From the NCBI RefSeq assembly GCF_051020765.1, contig NC_134946.1, forward strand, positions 5,879,239 through 5,943,238: a DNA stretch of 64,000 bases, read 5' to 3'. The position numbers were made by a program, and so were the translations under genes. Each line of letters opens with the position of its first letter. The first letter of the stretch is position 1. The notes beneath the pieces were generated by a model that ran no database searches, was not told the origin of the DNA, and saw only the letters and a program-made list of their open reading frames with translations. The stretch is from Lasioglossum baleicum (lineage: Eukaryota > Arthropoda > Insecta > Hymenoptera > Halictidae). Of the stretch, positions 13,004-24,118 are shown piece after piece.

Positions 13004-13590
13004 CTGGGTCTGAATGTTTCAACCATCTTCAGGAATTTTTTCCAAAAGAACTATTCCACTTTTTGGATTGAGTTTTCTCACACGCGTTGGTGGATACTTG
13101 AAGTACATAGATGATTTTTCTTAAGTGAAAACAATCAAAGTTGCTCGAGTTATTATTTTTTATATGAAGCAAGTTTTAGGGGCTATTCTAGTGTTGAGTG
13201 CCATCTTATTATCAATATTTATAAGTCTTTTTCGAAAAAACTATTGTACTATTTGCATTGGGGTTTTTCACATGCATTTTCGAATACTTGAAATACACGG
13301 GTTATTTTTCTCAAGTTAAAATAATAAAAATTGCTCGAGTTATTATTTTTTATATGCAGTAAGTCTTGGGGGGGGGAGCTAGCTGGTTTTAAATGCCATC
13401 CTTTTATCGATATTTATGAATTTCTTTCAAAAGAACTATTGCAGTTTTTGCATTGGGGTTTTTCACACGCGTTTGCAGATACTTAAAATACATAGATTAT
13501 TTTTTCTAAGCGAAAACAATCAAAATTTCAGGAGTTATTATGTCCCATATAAAGCAAATCTTAGGGAGCTATTTTGATTTCTGTTAGTCG
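13004..13590. repeat. Three-unit tandem repeat, period about 190-195 bp
   Basis: Three diverged copies follow each other. The marker AACTATT block recurs with its CTATT at 13,051, 13,241 and 13,436. Each is followed by a TTGCATTGGGGTTTTTCACA-like phrase (TTGGATTGAG in unit 1), then TACTTGAAATACA, then CTCGAGTTATTATTTTTTAT and a TTAGGGGCTATT-like end. The second unit is lengthened by a run of nine G residues. Unit size is in the range of satellite-type repeats, but only three copies are present. No conserved reading frame runs through the units. Confidence 0.75.
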
Positions 13591-14989
13591 AGAATCATGC
13601 AGAGGACCGTTTTCCTCTTCAAAAAATTGTTGTTTGGCCAGTTTCTCCTCTCTGTGAGAAATTCTGACTTTCTTTGCCATTTCTGACGCAACGCTCCGAA
13701 CGAATTATCCTCTTTTCATCTCGGAAGCATATTTTGCTTGGTAACCAATATAGGTAATCTCAGTGCTCGGAATATACTTAACACATTGCAGAATTCACCT
13801 TTAAATACACACACACAACTGAAAATATATTGCTATTTCGATTAAATTAGTAAAAACAAAATATCAGGTGATCTTGTAAATTATCGTTTCCTATCTTCGT
13901 TTATGTAAACATAATTAGCCCACCCAGTTCCAACGAAAAGAGAAAAATGCATCCCCCGTTATGATATGGTTGCAAAACGTAACTGCAAGTTGTATTCTTC
14001 GTTTTTCTTTGTACCACGCACGTTTCTCTGAACGTAGGAATGTTTAATCTACGACGCACCAGGATCGGGATTTTGAAAAAAATTATAATACAATACTTTA
14101 GGTACCGCTTTTAAACTTCTATATGAAATCTGCATTTTTACGATTGTTTTCTACAATCCGTTTGCAACGGAAAAATCTGAAAATGTTTCCTAATATATGT
14201 GGCTCGGTACCTAGAATGTGTCAGATTTCTTTCAGAATTTTTTGTTATCATTAATTATGGAAAATGGGCCAGAAATTGGTTTTTCGATTTTCCTCTACAA
14301 CTACCCTTACAGAGGAGATATCGGACTGAAGCTTGGCAGCAAGATTTCTTTCTTGATAGGGTATCGAATGGGTCGAGTCCGATTAAAATCGTACCGGGAA
14401 CCAGTTCCCAATTGTATAAAACCATATTTTTATATTTTAATTTATTCGTTGAAATTTTGTCACAATTCATACATTGTACTAGCTTTTTGTCTAAGATTGT
14501 ACTGTTCTCCAAAATCATCAAGTCGCTAACTTCACGAGGTGTAAGCATTTTTAAAAAATCAACGAATTCCACAAGCGATCACAACATCCTGTACAGTCCA
14601 CAATCTTAGCCTAACCGTGAAGAAGCCGATGACGCAAACGGAAACGTTTTTGAGTTATTATTATTTAATTCAGTGACTAATGTTTACAGACACGTAACCT
14701 GAGAGATGAGCCGTCTGGCACAAACAACATTAGGAATGTCGGCTTGTGCAAAGATAAAGGGTCAGAAAATTGAAAAGCTAACCAGAAAGATAATTTCCTC
14801 TCGGAGCTAACATAACAATTAATGAAACACTTACTTGATTGCTTCCTGCCACATCTCGGATACCTGTTCACTTCACTGCCCAATGGTCCACACGAGCAGT
14901 CGCCTGTGCAGTATTTCCGAAAACTGTGTTCACTTTTTGTTCGAAATTATTTCAAATTCGTACTTGGAAACTATGGATGTCTCAACACT

Positions 14990-15150
14990 GTAGAACGCTG
15001 TCTGTTGCCGCGCCGGATTTCCTCTGCTGTGCTCGCTCTCTGATTGGCTGGTGGTTTCCATAAATAGTTCCTAAACAAAGTCACAACAAACATTTTTGTT
15101 AAGAAAAGAGTTTCTTCGAATCACCTGGGGAATCATCCCTTAAAAGGTCT
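14990..15150. mobile_element. Diverged copy of the fold-back MITE family
   Basis: From CTCTCTGATTGGCT rightward this matches the right arm of the element at 5,875-6,208: ACAAAGTC, an ACATTTTTGTTAAGAAAAGAG stretch opposite ATTTTTACAAAGGAAAAAG, then a TTCGAATCACCTGGGGAATCA stretch opposite TTGAAATGACCTAAGGAACCA. The left arm is poorly preserved. An old, partly decayed copy. Confidence 0.45.
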
Positions 15151-16104
15151 TACCTGGTCTTACAGTTTCTAAAACGCTATAGATTGTCAATTTGAGGCAT
15201 GAACTATAGAATGTACCGAAGACGAAACTTTTGATGGATTTTGTTTATATTCGTATCTCACGTATCTCTATGACATTGACAGTCTACTGGACAGTCTACT
15301 TATAAACAGTGTTGCCACTTCTATCATCCCTTATTATGAACCATATAAAATATATAAATAGTAAAGGGTAGCAAGACTGCGCGCGAAAATTTGAAAAACT
15401 TGTAAATCATTGAAATGTAATAAAAAACAAAAGTTACGTTTATGAATGTAGCAAGAACGAGTTCAACTATGACCTAGATGTCGCAAAGTTATTTTTTTAA
15501 TTGATCCACTAGATTTAAAAAATTTTATCCACTTTTCTAAAATCAAAATCAAATAACATTTATCTTTACCATATATTTGTTAATGTAAATACCGTACGAC
15601 TTATTTGATAGTAAACAAAAAGTTTCACAGTTCACAAGAAAGCCCAGGGAGCACATGATTAATAACATACGTATAAAATCATATTGTTTATCTATTTTTG
15701 TAATCACAACGACTCGGTATCAATATCAAGGATTCAAAGGTTAAGCGTGTGTCGCCATAATTTTACTTCGCAGCTACATTCTTAACAGATATTGGTATTT
15801 ATTACTTACTATGAATCTGTAACCACTTATATATTACACTTAAATTATAGTAGATAGGTTTTTACACATTATTATACATGGATTCAATACAATTGTTTAA
15901 CAATTCTAGAAAAAATGTACAACAAAGGAATACTCAATGGATCATATGCATCATATGCGACAGAACTGCCATGCACATACATTATAATAGCTGTATTACT
16001 GCCATAGGATTATGCATTGATGAAATCAAGTCAATGGCTTTAAATACAGCTCACATTTAAACAAATTGTTTTAATTCGAATATCATTAGCTAGCATATAT
16101 ACAT

Positions 16105-19100
16105 TTAATTGTCTTTCTTCATACGGTTGGAAGTCATTCTGTATATTATGGAGTCACGTCCTGGATCCATGTCACCAATGGTAACTACAACAAACAAAAA
16201 CGATTAGAAAATTGAACATTTAGTACAAATCACTCATTACAATTAATACGTACTGCAAATGGCGAGAAGCGAGAAAACGAAAATGATTCCAAACCACAAA
16301 ACAATGTTAAAGATGATTGGGTAGTTCTGCGTGTACTTTTTCGAAATGTTCTTGATCTCCTGAAACAAAAAGCTTCATTTAATATCGCCTCATACAACAA
16401 GCTGCAACAATTTTAAGTAATCTGTATGTTTATTAAAATTGTTCAAAATTTCTTAACACCTAAAATAGGAAGCCTCTAGCGTTCAACTATTTTGTGAAAT
16501 AGATGGTTACCTGTTAAGCACTACTCTGTGACCAAATAGCCACTAACGTGCAAAAAATACCATCTATTAATTTGTCACAAGTTAAGTATGCCTGCTGAAA
16601 GAAATATCAATTTATAGCACACTGTAGAATATAAATACTAACAAGTATAGAATCCAAGTTAGGCTCTGGAATATTTTGTATCTCTTCCAGCAAGTACATT
16701 TATAGAATTTCTAGCTTCTAATTTCTAAGAATGAACGCTCATATAAAAAAAATGATATTCAAAATATGAAAGAATTTACGAAAATGTTGAGGCCACTATG
16801 ACTTTCGTTTTTGTTCACAACAGAACTATGTATATCATGCGTATTGTTAAATAGGTTACAGTATCACACTTCTCATGCATAATAAAATTTTGTCCGAACA
16901 AAGCAACTACAATACTTCTAAAAAATATTAAGAAGCATTGCTTTAGAAGCAAACTAAATGCATTCAAAACATAAGTAAAGTCATCAAAATTTGGAGTGTC
17001 CAAAAAATATTTAAAAAAGTTGTACGCGTTCCATTGAAAGAATGAAACGCACACATTTGTGCGAGGATTTCTCCATTTTTTTGGACACTCTATAAGTGTT
17101 TCAGCAAAAAAACAACTGCTAGGCAATAAAACTATTGAGAAATCGTTATCTTAATAATTCTAGAAGAAGTTCTAGAATGCATGTGAAAGTCTTTGTGATA
17201 CCTGTCCTGTAATTTGTGTGTTAGAGTTCATGTTTTCCCCCATATTATTCTGATCTTGATCAGTTTCAGTGACTCCGCTATCACTATTTACGGTAGTGTC
17301 TCTTGTGTCACTGTTGGGTTCGTTAGTACTAGCACTATCTGTAATCGACTCCTCTTCGTCTTCATTTTTTTTCTCTTCATCTTCATTTTGCTATAAGTAC
17401 ATATATATATATTTATGTAAGCAACTTATGTTGCGTGTCTCAAACATATGCGATCACAGTAGCTGTCCTGTTTCAGTTTGCATCAAAAGAACTGTCTGCC
17501 ACCAATAATTGGCGTATTTGGAATGTTTACTCATAATGCATTCAAAACTCAGTAACAAAGTATAGTTGCAATAACAACTTTGTAACATTACTTTGTTAGG
17601 TGCACATAATAATTGTAATATTTTTGACACATATTTCCTCAGCTCTCCCCTTTTTTTTCATTTTTGGTAACTGGTATATATTTTTTGTACTAACTGATAG
17701 ATACATGTTTTGTGTACTTTCGCTGTTTAATTTGATTCTGTTATATCAACAAAAATATTTTGTTAGTTGTTCAATGGTACATGATGTATGCACAAAAAAA
17801 GTATAATATTTGTTAATTTTAAAAACTGCTTTTGTGTATTATAGTCTATTTTTTTTAAAAGAGGACATCTAAAATATCCTCATAGTCATAATAGCTGTCC
17901 AGCCCACTCCTATTACTTCAGATTTGCAGCATTGATTGGCACATTGCACAGATTGACAGCTATTATGAGTATGAGTGTGCTTCAAGTGCCTTTTTTTTTA
18001 AAAAACAAACCATAGATATTTATGCTTTTCAGCTTCCATAGTTTAAAATGTATTTTGTTGTAATATTTATTTGTATGCATAGTAAATGTTTGTATTGTAT
18101 TTCAAGCTTTGTTTGCATCATCGAAGAATAGTGTACTTTTCGAATGTATTAATTTAGCGAAAAAGTTCAATGATGTATTCTGTATTATTTTAAAAGTTGA
18201 AAGCGGTGCGAAAGGAAATACGGAAAGCTTGATTGTTGAAATGTGTTTGTTATCAATTCTAGACTCATGTTTCGATGTTAGTAACTTGTTAAACACACAG
18301 AACAGAACAAAATATATTGAAGTCCTGGATACCACAAATATTATATATATGATAATTTAAAAACATTTTTAGGAGACATGCAAGATGCTATCTCTAGTTG
18401 AAAAATATTCGCCCATTGTCGATAAAGTATTCAATCATGCAGTAGTATTAACATACCTTAATTTGAATATTATTATTATTAAAATATGTATTATTGTGCA
18501 GCTGTTTAAGTTCCGAAGTTGATCCTACACTTTTAATCTTATTATCCTATAAAAGATAGTGGTGTTAGACACAGTGGTTAAAAATTTTACATAACTTTTA
18601 TTGCTCTTGCATGTGAATGTTACTGTTCACACGTATTAAAAGCATATGTGGGTATTACTTCTGTTGTAAAAGTCAAATAGCTGTATGGAAAGCAATTTTT
18701 TGTAAAATGTAATGTGTCCTAATAGTCATCCTAGTAGTACAATACTCTATAAAACATTTCAAGATGGTGTTATGTCTGTTCTGCAAAAACATATCGAACT
18801 ACAGTCCAACAAATAATCAAGTCGGATAACTGTAGAATGCGAGAGATCTGTAGATCCAATTCGCCACCCTTATCAGCAACTTCTTCAAAAGCTAAAATAC
18901 AACACATTTTATGGCAACTAGAATTTTATTTGCATCTCTTTTAAAAAATTGTTATTTTAATAGTGAAATAGTCCAAACACTAAGTGTACACATTATAAAA
19001 CGATTAACATAGAGATAAATGATTATGTATGGGTACAATTCTTTGATCATGTTTGTATTCTCAAAGTGATATTCATTACAGTATCTGTCTTCGAGCTTGA

Positions 19101-20568
19101 ATAATGTGTCAATAATAAATGTACGTATTTAAATCCTTATTCATCATAAAATTATGTTTGATGTATATGTTATGTAATTTCAGATACGAACCGTTGCACT
19201 TTCTCGTCTCTGCCTTTCAAGGGTGACTGAACGGATGTGGTGTACTTTACTTGCATCATTTGTGAAGGCCACAATTAATACCTAAATGAAAACATTATTA
19301 ATTAGTCAAATTTTGAATTTTAACCATTTTTTCTGCTTTAGCCATGAAAGTAAAATGTGAATGCTTCTTACGTAAAACGATTCTACAAGATTTTCCTGAG
19401 TATAATGTATATTTTTGGTAATCATATAGAAGTTGACATAGTTACCTTATTACCCAACTTCAATATAATTACCATATTTTTGTAACATTATGATTATTTC
19501 TTAGGTTGAACAGTATAATTAAATATGTAGCGTTGAGTTGAATGTGGTAATAATATTAACACATTTATACCTGGCCATCATAAGCTTCGATGAACGCATC
19601 ACGAACCATGTTTAAGGCATTATTAAGCAAGACCAATGCCTCCTTGGAACTAGTAGAATTACTTCCATACGCATCGAAAACAGGTTGCAGGCCAGATACA
19701 ACCAGCCAGTAAACATCGGGTTTTGAGTCTGGTTTAATAGCAGAAGGTGCTTTCTTCGCAATCGCATGCAGCAGTTGCACTTCCTCAAGGAACTTTTTGT
19801 CTTCCTCCTTGTTTAAATTCAATGCTTTCAAAGATGTTTCATCGATGGGAGTGGGTTTGAGTTCTCCAAGAGCAGACTGCCCGAGCTGAATTAATTTCAT
19901 ACAGAGATTACAATTTATTCGAAATATTGAGCCATTATCTTTGTCGTAACACTTACAGCATCAAGACCGTCGCCCAAATAGATCCTCACTAAAATATTAT
20001 CATCGTCTCTTTCGTCGAGACGTTGTCTGAAAGCTTGCCATGTAGTTTCTTCGCCTTCATTGACATTTAAAGGAAATCTTGTACCTTTCGGTATATCTAA
20101 CGAGTCTATTCCTTCTATCGCCATTACAACTACAGCTTCTGGAAGTCTGAATGGGTCTGTAATGGACATACCATTCCATGTTCCTCTCTATAATAATAAC
20201 AGTTTACAATTAAAACCAAAAATATTATGTATTAATATTGCAGAAAAGTGATAAACGAACCAGCTTAGCAGTATAACCTAGAGCAGCCGTAAATACTTCT
20301 GTAAGGAAGCTCTGCTCTACTTCTCCTTCCCCGTCGAATAGCACGGTGCTCGGACTATGGAGCACCACGAAATCTCCATTTGCTTTCACTACAATTAACA
20401 AAGAAATATTGTTTCATAAAATTGACAATACCTACGTGAACATTTCAAAATCGGCTATTTTTATTTTGTAAAATTATATTTCGATAAAATTGTGAGTATT
20501 ATTATGGTTCGTATGAAAGCCATACCTGCGACTAAAACGGCTACGAGGCAAAAAATTGTTTTCAACAT
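16105..20568 (-). CDS. ATP6AP2: ATP6AP2: V-ATPase accessory protein 2 / (pro)renin receptor
   Basis: Type I membrane protein that helps assemble the vacuolar H+-ATPase and, in animals, also acts in Wnt/planar polarity signalling. I read nine exons on the minus strand: 20526-20568, 20261-20388, 19957-20187, 19571-19885, 19192-19281, 18457-18546, 17202-17390, 16254-16359 and 16105-16184. They total 1,272 bp, 423 aa, all in phase. The start is ATG at 20,568, opening a signal peptide (MLKTIFCLVAVLVAG). The lumenal domain spans exons 2-5. A furin-type RQRR lies at residues about 262-265. The transmembrane segment lies at about 377-398, followed by the short tail with MDPGRDSIIYRM and a terminal KKDN, a dilysine-like ER-retrieval signal. 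The C-terminal exons are diagnostic for the family. Exons 6 and 7 add 93 Asn/Asp/Glu/Ser-rich residues, so the protein is longer than the roughly 320-350 aa family norm. They are phase 0 and could be cassette exons. Confidence 0.9.
16994..17090. mobile_element. 97-bp inverted-repeat element in an ATP6AP2 intron
   Basis: GAGTGTCCAAAAAA at the left and its exact reverse complement TTTTTTGGACACTC at the right bound a 97-bp unit in the ATP6AP2 intron between exons 7 and 8. A chance 103-codon minus-strand frame crosses it but uses no known domain. The TGTCC-CAAAAA style of end resembles the fold-back family seen elsewhere in the window, but the inside differs. Confidence 0.55.
17886..17968. repeat. 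Short inverted repeat (hairpin) in an ATP6AP2 intron
   Basis: TCATAATAGCTGTC at 17,886-17,899 and GACAGCTATTATGA at 17,955-17,968 form a perfect 14-bp stem with a 55-nt loop, flanked by T-rich runs. It lies in the intron between ATP6AP2 exons 6 and 7. It may be a very small transposon relic or an RNA hairpin in the pre-mRNA; nothing in the sequence chooses between them. Confidence 0.5.
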
Positions 20569-20853
20569 TGTCGTTTCCAGAGATCAATTATAAAATCTGT
20601 GGCACTCCCTATAACTTTAGTATCAATTCACAACTTGATCATATGACACAAACGGAAGAAAATCTTTACTGACAATGACATGTGCTGTCACATAACGACA
20701 CGTGTACGAACTATGTCACTATACTAGGGTAATTTCGATTATCACGCAACGATGTTGGTAAGAATATTGTTCATCGTTATCGTGATAACCGCGAATACTA
20801 TGAAAAATGTTTATTGTTATCAATTTTCGTTATATGTTCACGTTAGTCATTAG

Positions 20854-21022
20854 TAGACTGCGGATGTTTATGCAATTTTCAAATTTTTTAGACAAATTTT
20901 AAGAAAGTGGAATCAAACAAAATCCTATTTTCTCATTGGTATAATAGCATTTGTAGATTCAAAATAAATAAAATGGTTTGAACATTTTTATAAGCCACAA
21001 ATGCATAAAGATCCGCAGTCTA
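20854..21022. mobile_element. Short inverted-repeat element (MITE-like), family with 0.77 kb copy
   Basis: TAGACTGCGGAT at the left and ATCCGCAGTCTA at the right are perfect 12-bp inverted ends. Further in, the repeat continues imperfectly to TTTATGCA / TGCATAAA. The same TGCATAAAGAT-CGGAGTCTAGTCAT end is found at the element at 773-944, so the two are one family. About 170 bp, with no coding capacity. Confidence 0.6.
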
Positions 21023-22010
21023 GTCATTAGCAATGTATTATATTTATGTATATATAATTATTCAATTTTATTCCACGAGAATACAAGAACCGACTAATCG
21101 CACTAATATCGTACGTGATCGTACGCGTGAGGAAGAACAATAGACAATTGAGAAATGTTCATTATCATAGATATTGTAGAAGTATCATTATATTGCCTCT
21201 TGATTCAAGTAATATAACATTATAACGGATCAAGATATTAATAATAGCCAAATAAACGTAAAACCAAAAAAGTCTGAATGGTGTTAGGTTAATTGTCCCG
21301 AAAATTCGTATCACTTTTTATCGATACGCACAGTGTAAATTCAAAATAGTTTTCTAATAATGCAATAATTACCGTGGTTAAATAAGAGGAATGTTAAAAT
21401 GTAAACATTGTAAATACCAAAAATCGCACTAAATGTATACAATGATAGCATATGTAATGTAACATAAAATGTAAAAAGATATAATTTTTCTCTGATGAAT
21501 CTGGACCTGGACTCTGCATATGCGTCTAAACTGCATGTACTATCGAGTACGACGAATTTGAACGAAATGATCACGTTGTAGCAATAAATCATCGCAATAA
21601 AAGGAAATAATTACAAATATTTTAGGAACACCGAAGCACACTTGTAGAGTACGTTTTTGTCCTTGGCGAGTAAGGTGTGTAACCGATCGAACACTAAGAG
21701 TTATGAAATAAATAATATATCATACAGTCGGAGTGCTGTTCCGCTAAAAACGGGTTTCCTCTGCAATTTTATTCGTTTTAAGTGCTTACACTTCCGTAAA
21801 ACTCATTGTACATACATTTTTCATCGGCAATAATATTTGTCTAGCGGCCATTTTCGAATTAGATGCTATTTAGGCCTACGCCTTCAATGCAATGCTAACG
21901 TGGTAGGACGACCCGAGCTCGACTTCCATTTTAGAAATTCTTAATATTTTTCCATGACCCATTTTATGTATACGTGAACCGTGTATTTAGCGAGTAAAAA
22001 TCCGTGAGTA

Positions 22011-22093
22011 CGGTGACTGATGCGTTTATATATGTTTTTCTATCGAAGTCTTTTCAATTCCCTCAAACGAAAAACATAAACGCATCAGTCGCC
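22011..22093 (+). repeat. Strong RNA-like hairpin, 26-bp stem
   Basis: The arms 22,011-22,040 and 22,069-22,093 pair over GACTGATGCGTTTAT and GTTTTTC with one 4-nt bulge (ATAT) on the 5' arm and one G-U-type pair near the base. The loop is 28 nt. The total of about 83 nt and the near-perfect stem match the size of an animal pre-microRNA. No known microRNA is recognised. A small fold-back transposon is the main alternative. Confidence 0.5.
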
Positions 22094-22175
22094 GGACTCG
22101 AACGAACGTGCCGAATGGATACGATAAAATACGATTCAGGGATCCGTCCTGATCCGTCCTCACGGATTCGTGTGC

Positions 22176-22286
22176 CACGTGTACCTACACGTGAAACAGA
22201 AATGCACGTGTATTAATCATGACACGAATTGAGATCCGGATTCGTTTGCTACACTTGTACTAACACGTGGTATTTACATACACGTG
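22176..22286. promoter_or_regulatory. Cluster of five CACGTG E-boxes
   Basis: CACGTG occurs at 22,176, 22,188, 22,205, 22,264 and 22,281, five times in 111 bp of otherwise AT-rich DNA. CACGTG is the palindromic E-box bound by bHLH factors such as CLOCK/CYCLE, MYC and MITF-type proteins. Part of the density comes from an imperfect local duplication (GGATTCGTGTGC and GGATTCGTTTGC each start a unit). Whether it acts as an enhancer is inference. Confidence 0.35.
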
Positions 22287-24101
22287 AAATAGGGATCTTT
22301 ACTAATACTAAATATGTACTGGGGACTCCTCACGACGCGTAATATCGTCATTTCCTGCACAGAGTTGCGACTAAGAAGGGAAAATACAACGCATATCCTA
22401 TCGTGCTGTCCCACTTATGAACTGCAATGTTTACATCTTACTTGATCTTACTTCATAACATTTCTTAGAAACAGATGCTACGCATTAATCTTCCCTGCAG
22501 ATATGTTTACGCAGCCACGCGTACAATGTACTTGACTTACTAAAATGTACATTTTCTCTGTTGACATCATATAGAATTGTGATCTTTGGCGAATAAGGTG
22601 TTAACTAATAATTAAGAAATAAATAATACATCGTAGGTGAGTCAGTTCAATAGTCCTATGTGTTTGCGTGGTCGCTTGCATGTCCACGGATCGGGGTCGT
22701 CTTATAAATATAAATATCGCAGTATTCAAATATCAAAAATGAATGAGTTATGAAAATAAGTAATAGGGTATCGGGTATGTATGTATATATATATACCGAT
22801 ACTCTTTAGAGCAGAATTGAAAAATGGACGCCTAATTGCTCAATGGGAACTCCTCCTATACTTAGGCGAACTACAAATATCAAGCTGCTAATGGCAAGTT
22901 GTAACAGGAAATGCGATATGAAATATCTGGAATGTCACGCCTTAGCCATTGAATGCATTTCATCAATTAGTCAAACGATTCTTTATTAGAAAATTTATAA
23001 AATCAGAGGGCGTGCGCGTGCGCGTGAATCATCGCGGGTGGTCATCTTACAACGTCGCACGTCGCACGGTGTAGCGCAGTGCGCTTTGTGAGCGTCAGTG
23101 AGCGTGTTGTGAGCCGTTTGTCTCTGAGTTTGTATATCTTAAGGATTGAACAGCGCAAAATCATCGTTTCGATACTTCTCGATCGTTCGACGCTCATAGA
23201 ATAACAAGTCCAAAGTCTTGAAAAAATTATTCTTTTACCGTTTAATCGATTGTTCGGGGAAAACACAGTCATAGATAAAGGAAAAACGCCGCAAGAAACA
23301 AAGTGGCTGTTGGTGAAAGTTGACGCTGTTTCTCTGTGACGGAAATCACCTTTCGTTACTTGCTCGTATAATGAGCGCAGCAGCCAATCAGGATGAGATT
23401 CATATGACAACAGTAAATTCCTTCTCCTTTCTTTACTTTGTTTAGTGTGTTTAGACAATACTCGTTGCGACATTGTTGGTAACGTTACAGTCATTGCAGT
23501 TCGCTGTAAACATGAAAGAAATTTATTTAATACAGTTCGGTGTGTTTTAATTAATATTTTACGTATTCATTATGTTTGTGCATTAATGTCAGAGTGTGAC
23601 AATGTCGGAGAAGTATTTGTATACAACAATAAATAAGGCATGTGAATAATCATAAATAGACTCGAACGCATTCTTGAAATAAATTTTTAAATGTTTTCGG
23701 CGCAACGGTTCGATCGTTCATTACGAATTATAAAGCAATTTTGCTAATTGTCAAACAAAATTAAAGCATTCTTGAAATTTTCAAAAAAGTTAATGTTCTT
23801 ATTTTAAAAATGCGCTTTATACATGTTCATTTGTACTGGAAGAGGAAAGTTTTCAGTTGTGAAAACTTTATAAATTTATAACTTGGATGTAAAAGCTTTT
23901 AGAGTAAAAGATTTTAGCTGAAAAATATTTTTCAGAGTTCCATTTGAGAGTTAAGTTGAACGTGATAATTATTTCAAATTTTTTAAATTCCTTAGTAGAA
24001 TTTATTGTACGGATGGAAGTATGATGTTACCCTCTGAAAAATTGCCCCTTCATACCTTCAATTAATGTATTTTATAATTGTGCAAGAAGACAGCTCCGAT
24101 A

Positions 24102-24118
24102 TCTCTCTCTCTCTCTCT
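24102..24118. repeat. (TC)n microsatellite
   Basis: About eight tandem TC dinucleotides, ending in TTATGA. A simple-sequence repeat with no evident function. Confidence 0.9.

Larger units (their letters stand above)
1..16104. other. Gene-poor, repeat-rich stretch with no supported coding exon
   Basis: No reading frame here gives a recognisable protein or an exon chain with consistent splice phases. The open frames are short, many lack an ATG, and they overlap on several strands. The stretch holds several inverted-repeat elements, a GC-richer repeat present twice here and once near 32.8 kb, a three-unit tandem repeat near 13 kb and a homopolymer C run near 7.18 kb. It could be intergenic DNA or a long intron of a gene whose exons lie outside the window; the sequence does not decide. 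Confidence 0.6.

Noticed and set aside
14199..14609. Overlapping open frames of 103-136 codons on both strands
   Set aside because: Three frames are open at once, one lacks a good start context, and none shows a recognised motif or splice pattern. The signal is what a stretch poor in stop codons gives by chance. An old transposon fragment is possible but not supported.
16815..17126. 103-codon minus-strand ORF in an ATP6AP2 intron
   Set aside because: It runs across a small inverted-repeat element and has no domain or splice support; best explained as intron sequence.
18780..18892. Possible extra ATP6AP2 exon on the minus strand (FEEVADKGGELDLQISRIL)
   Set aside because: The acceptor is good, but the open frame needs a phase that neither neighbouring exon provides, and there is no clear donor. 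The flanking exons already join in phase 0.
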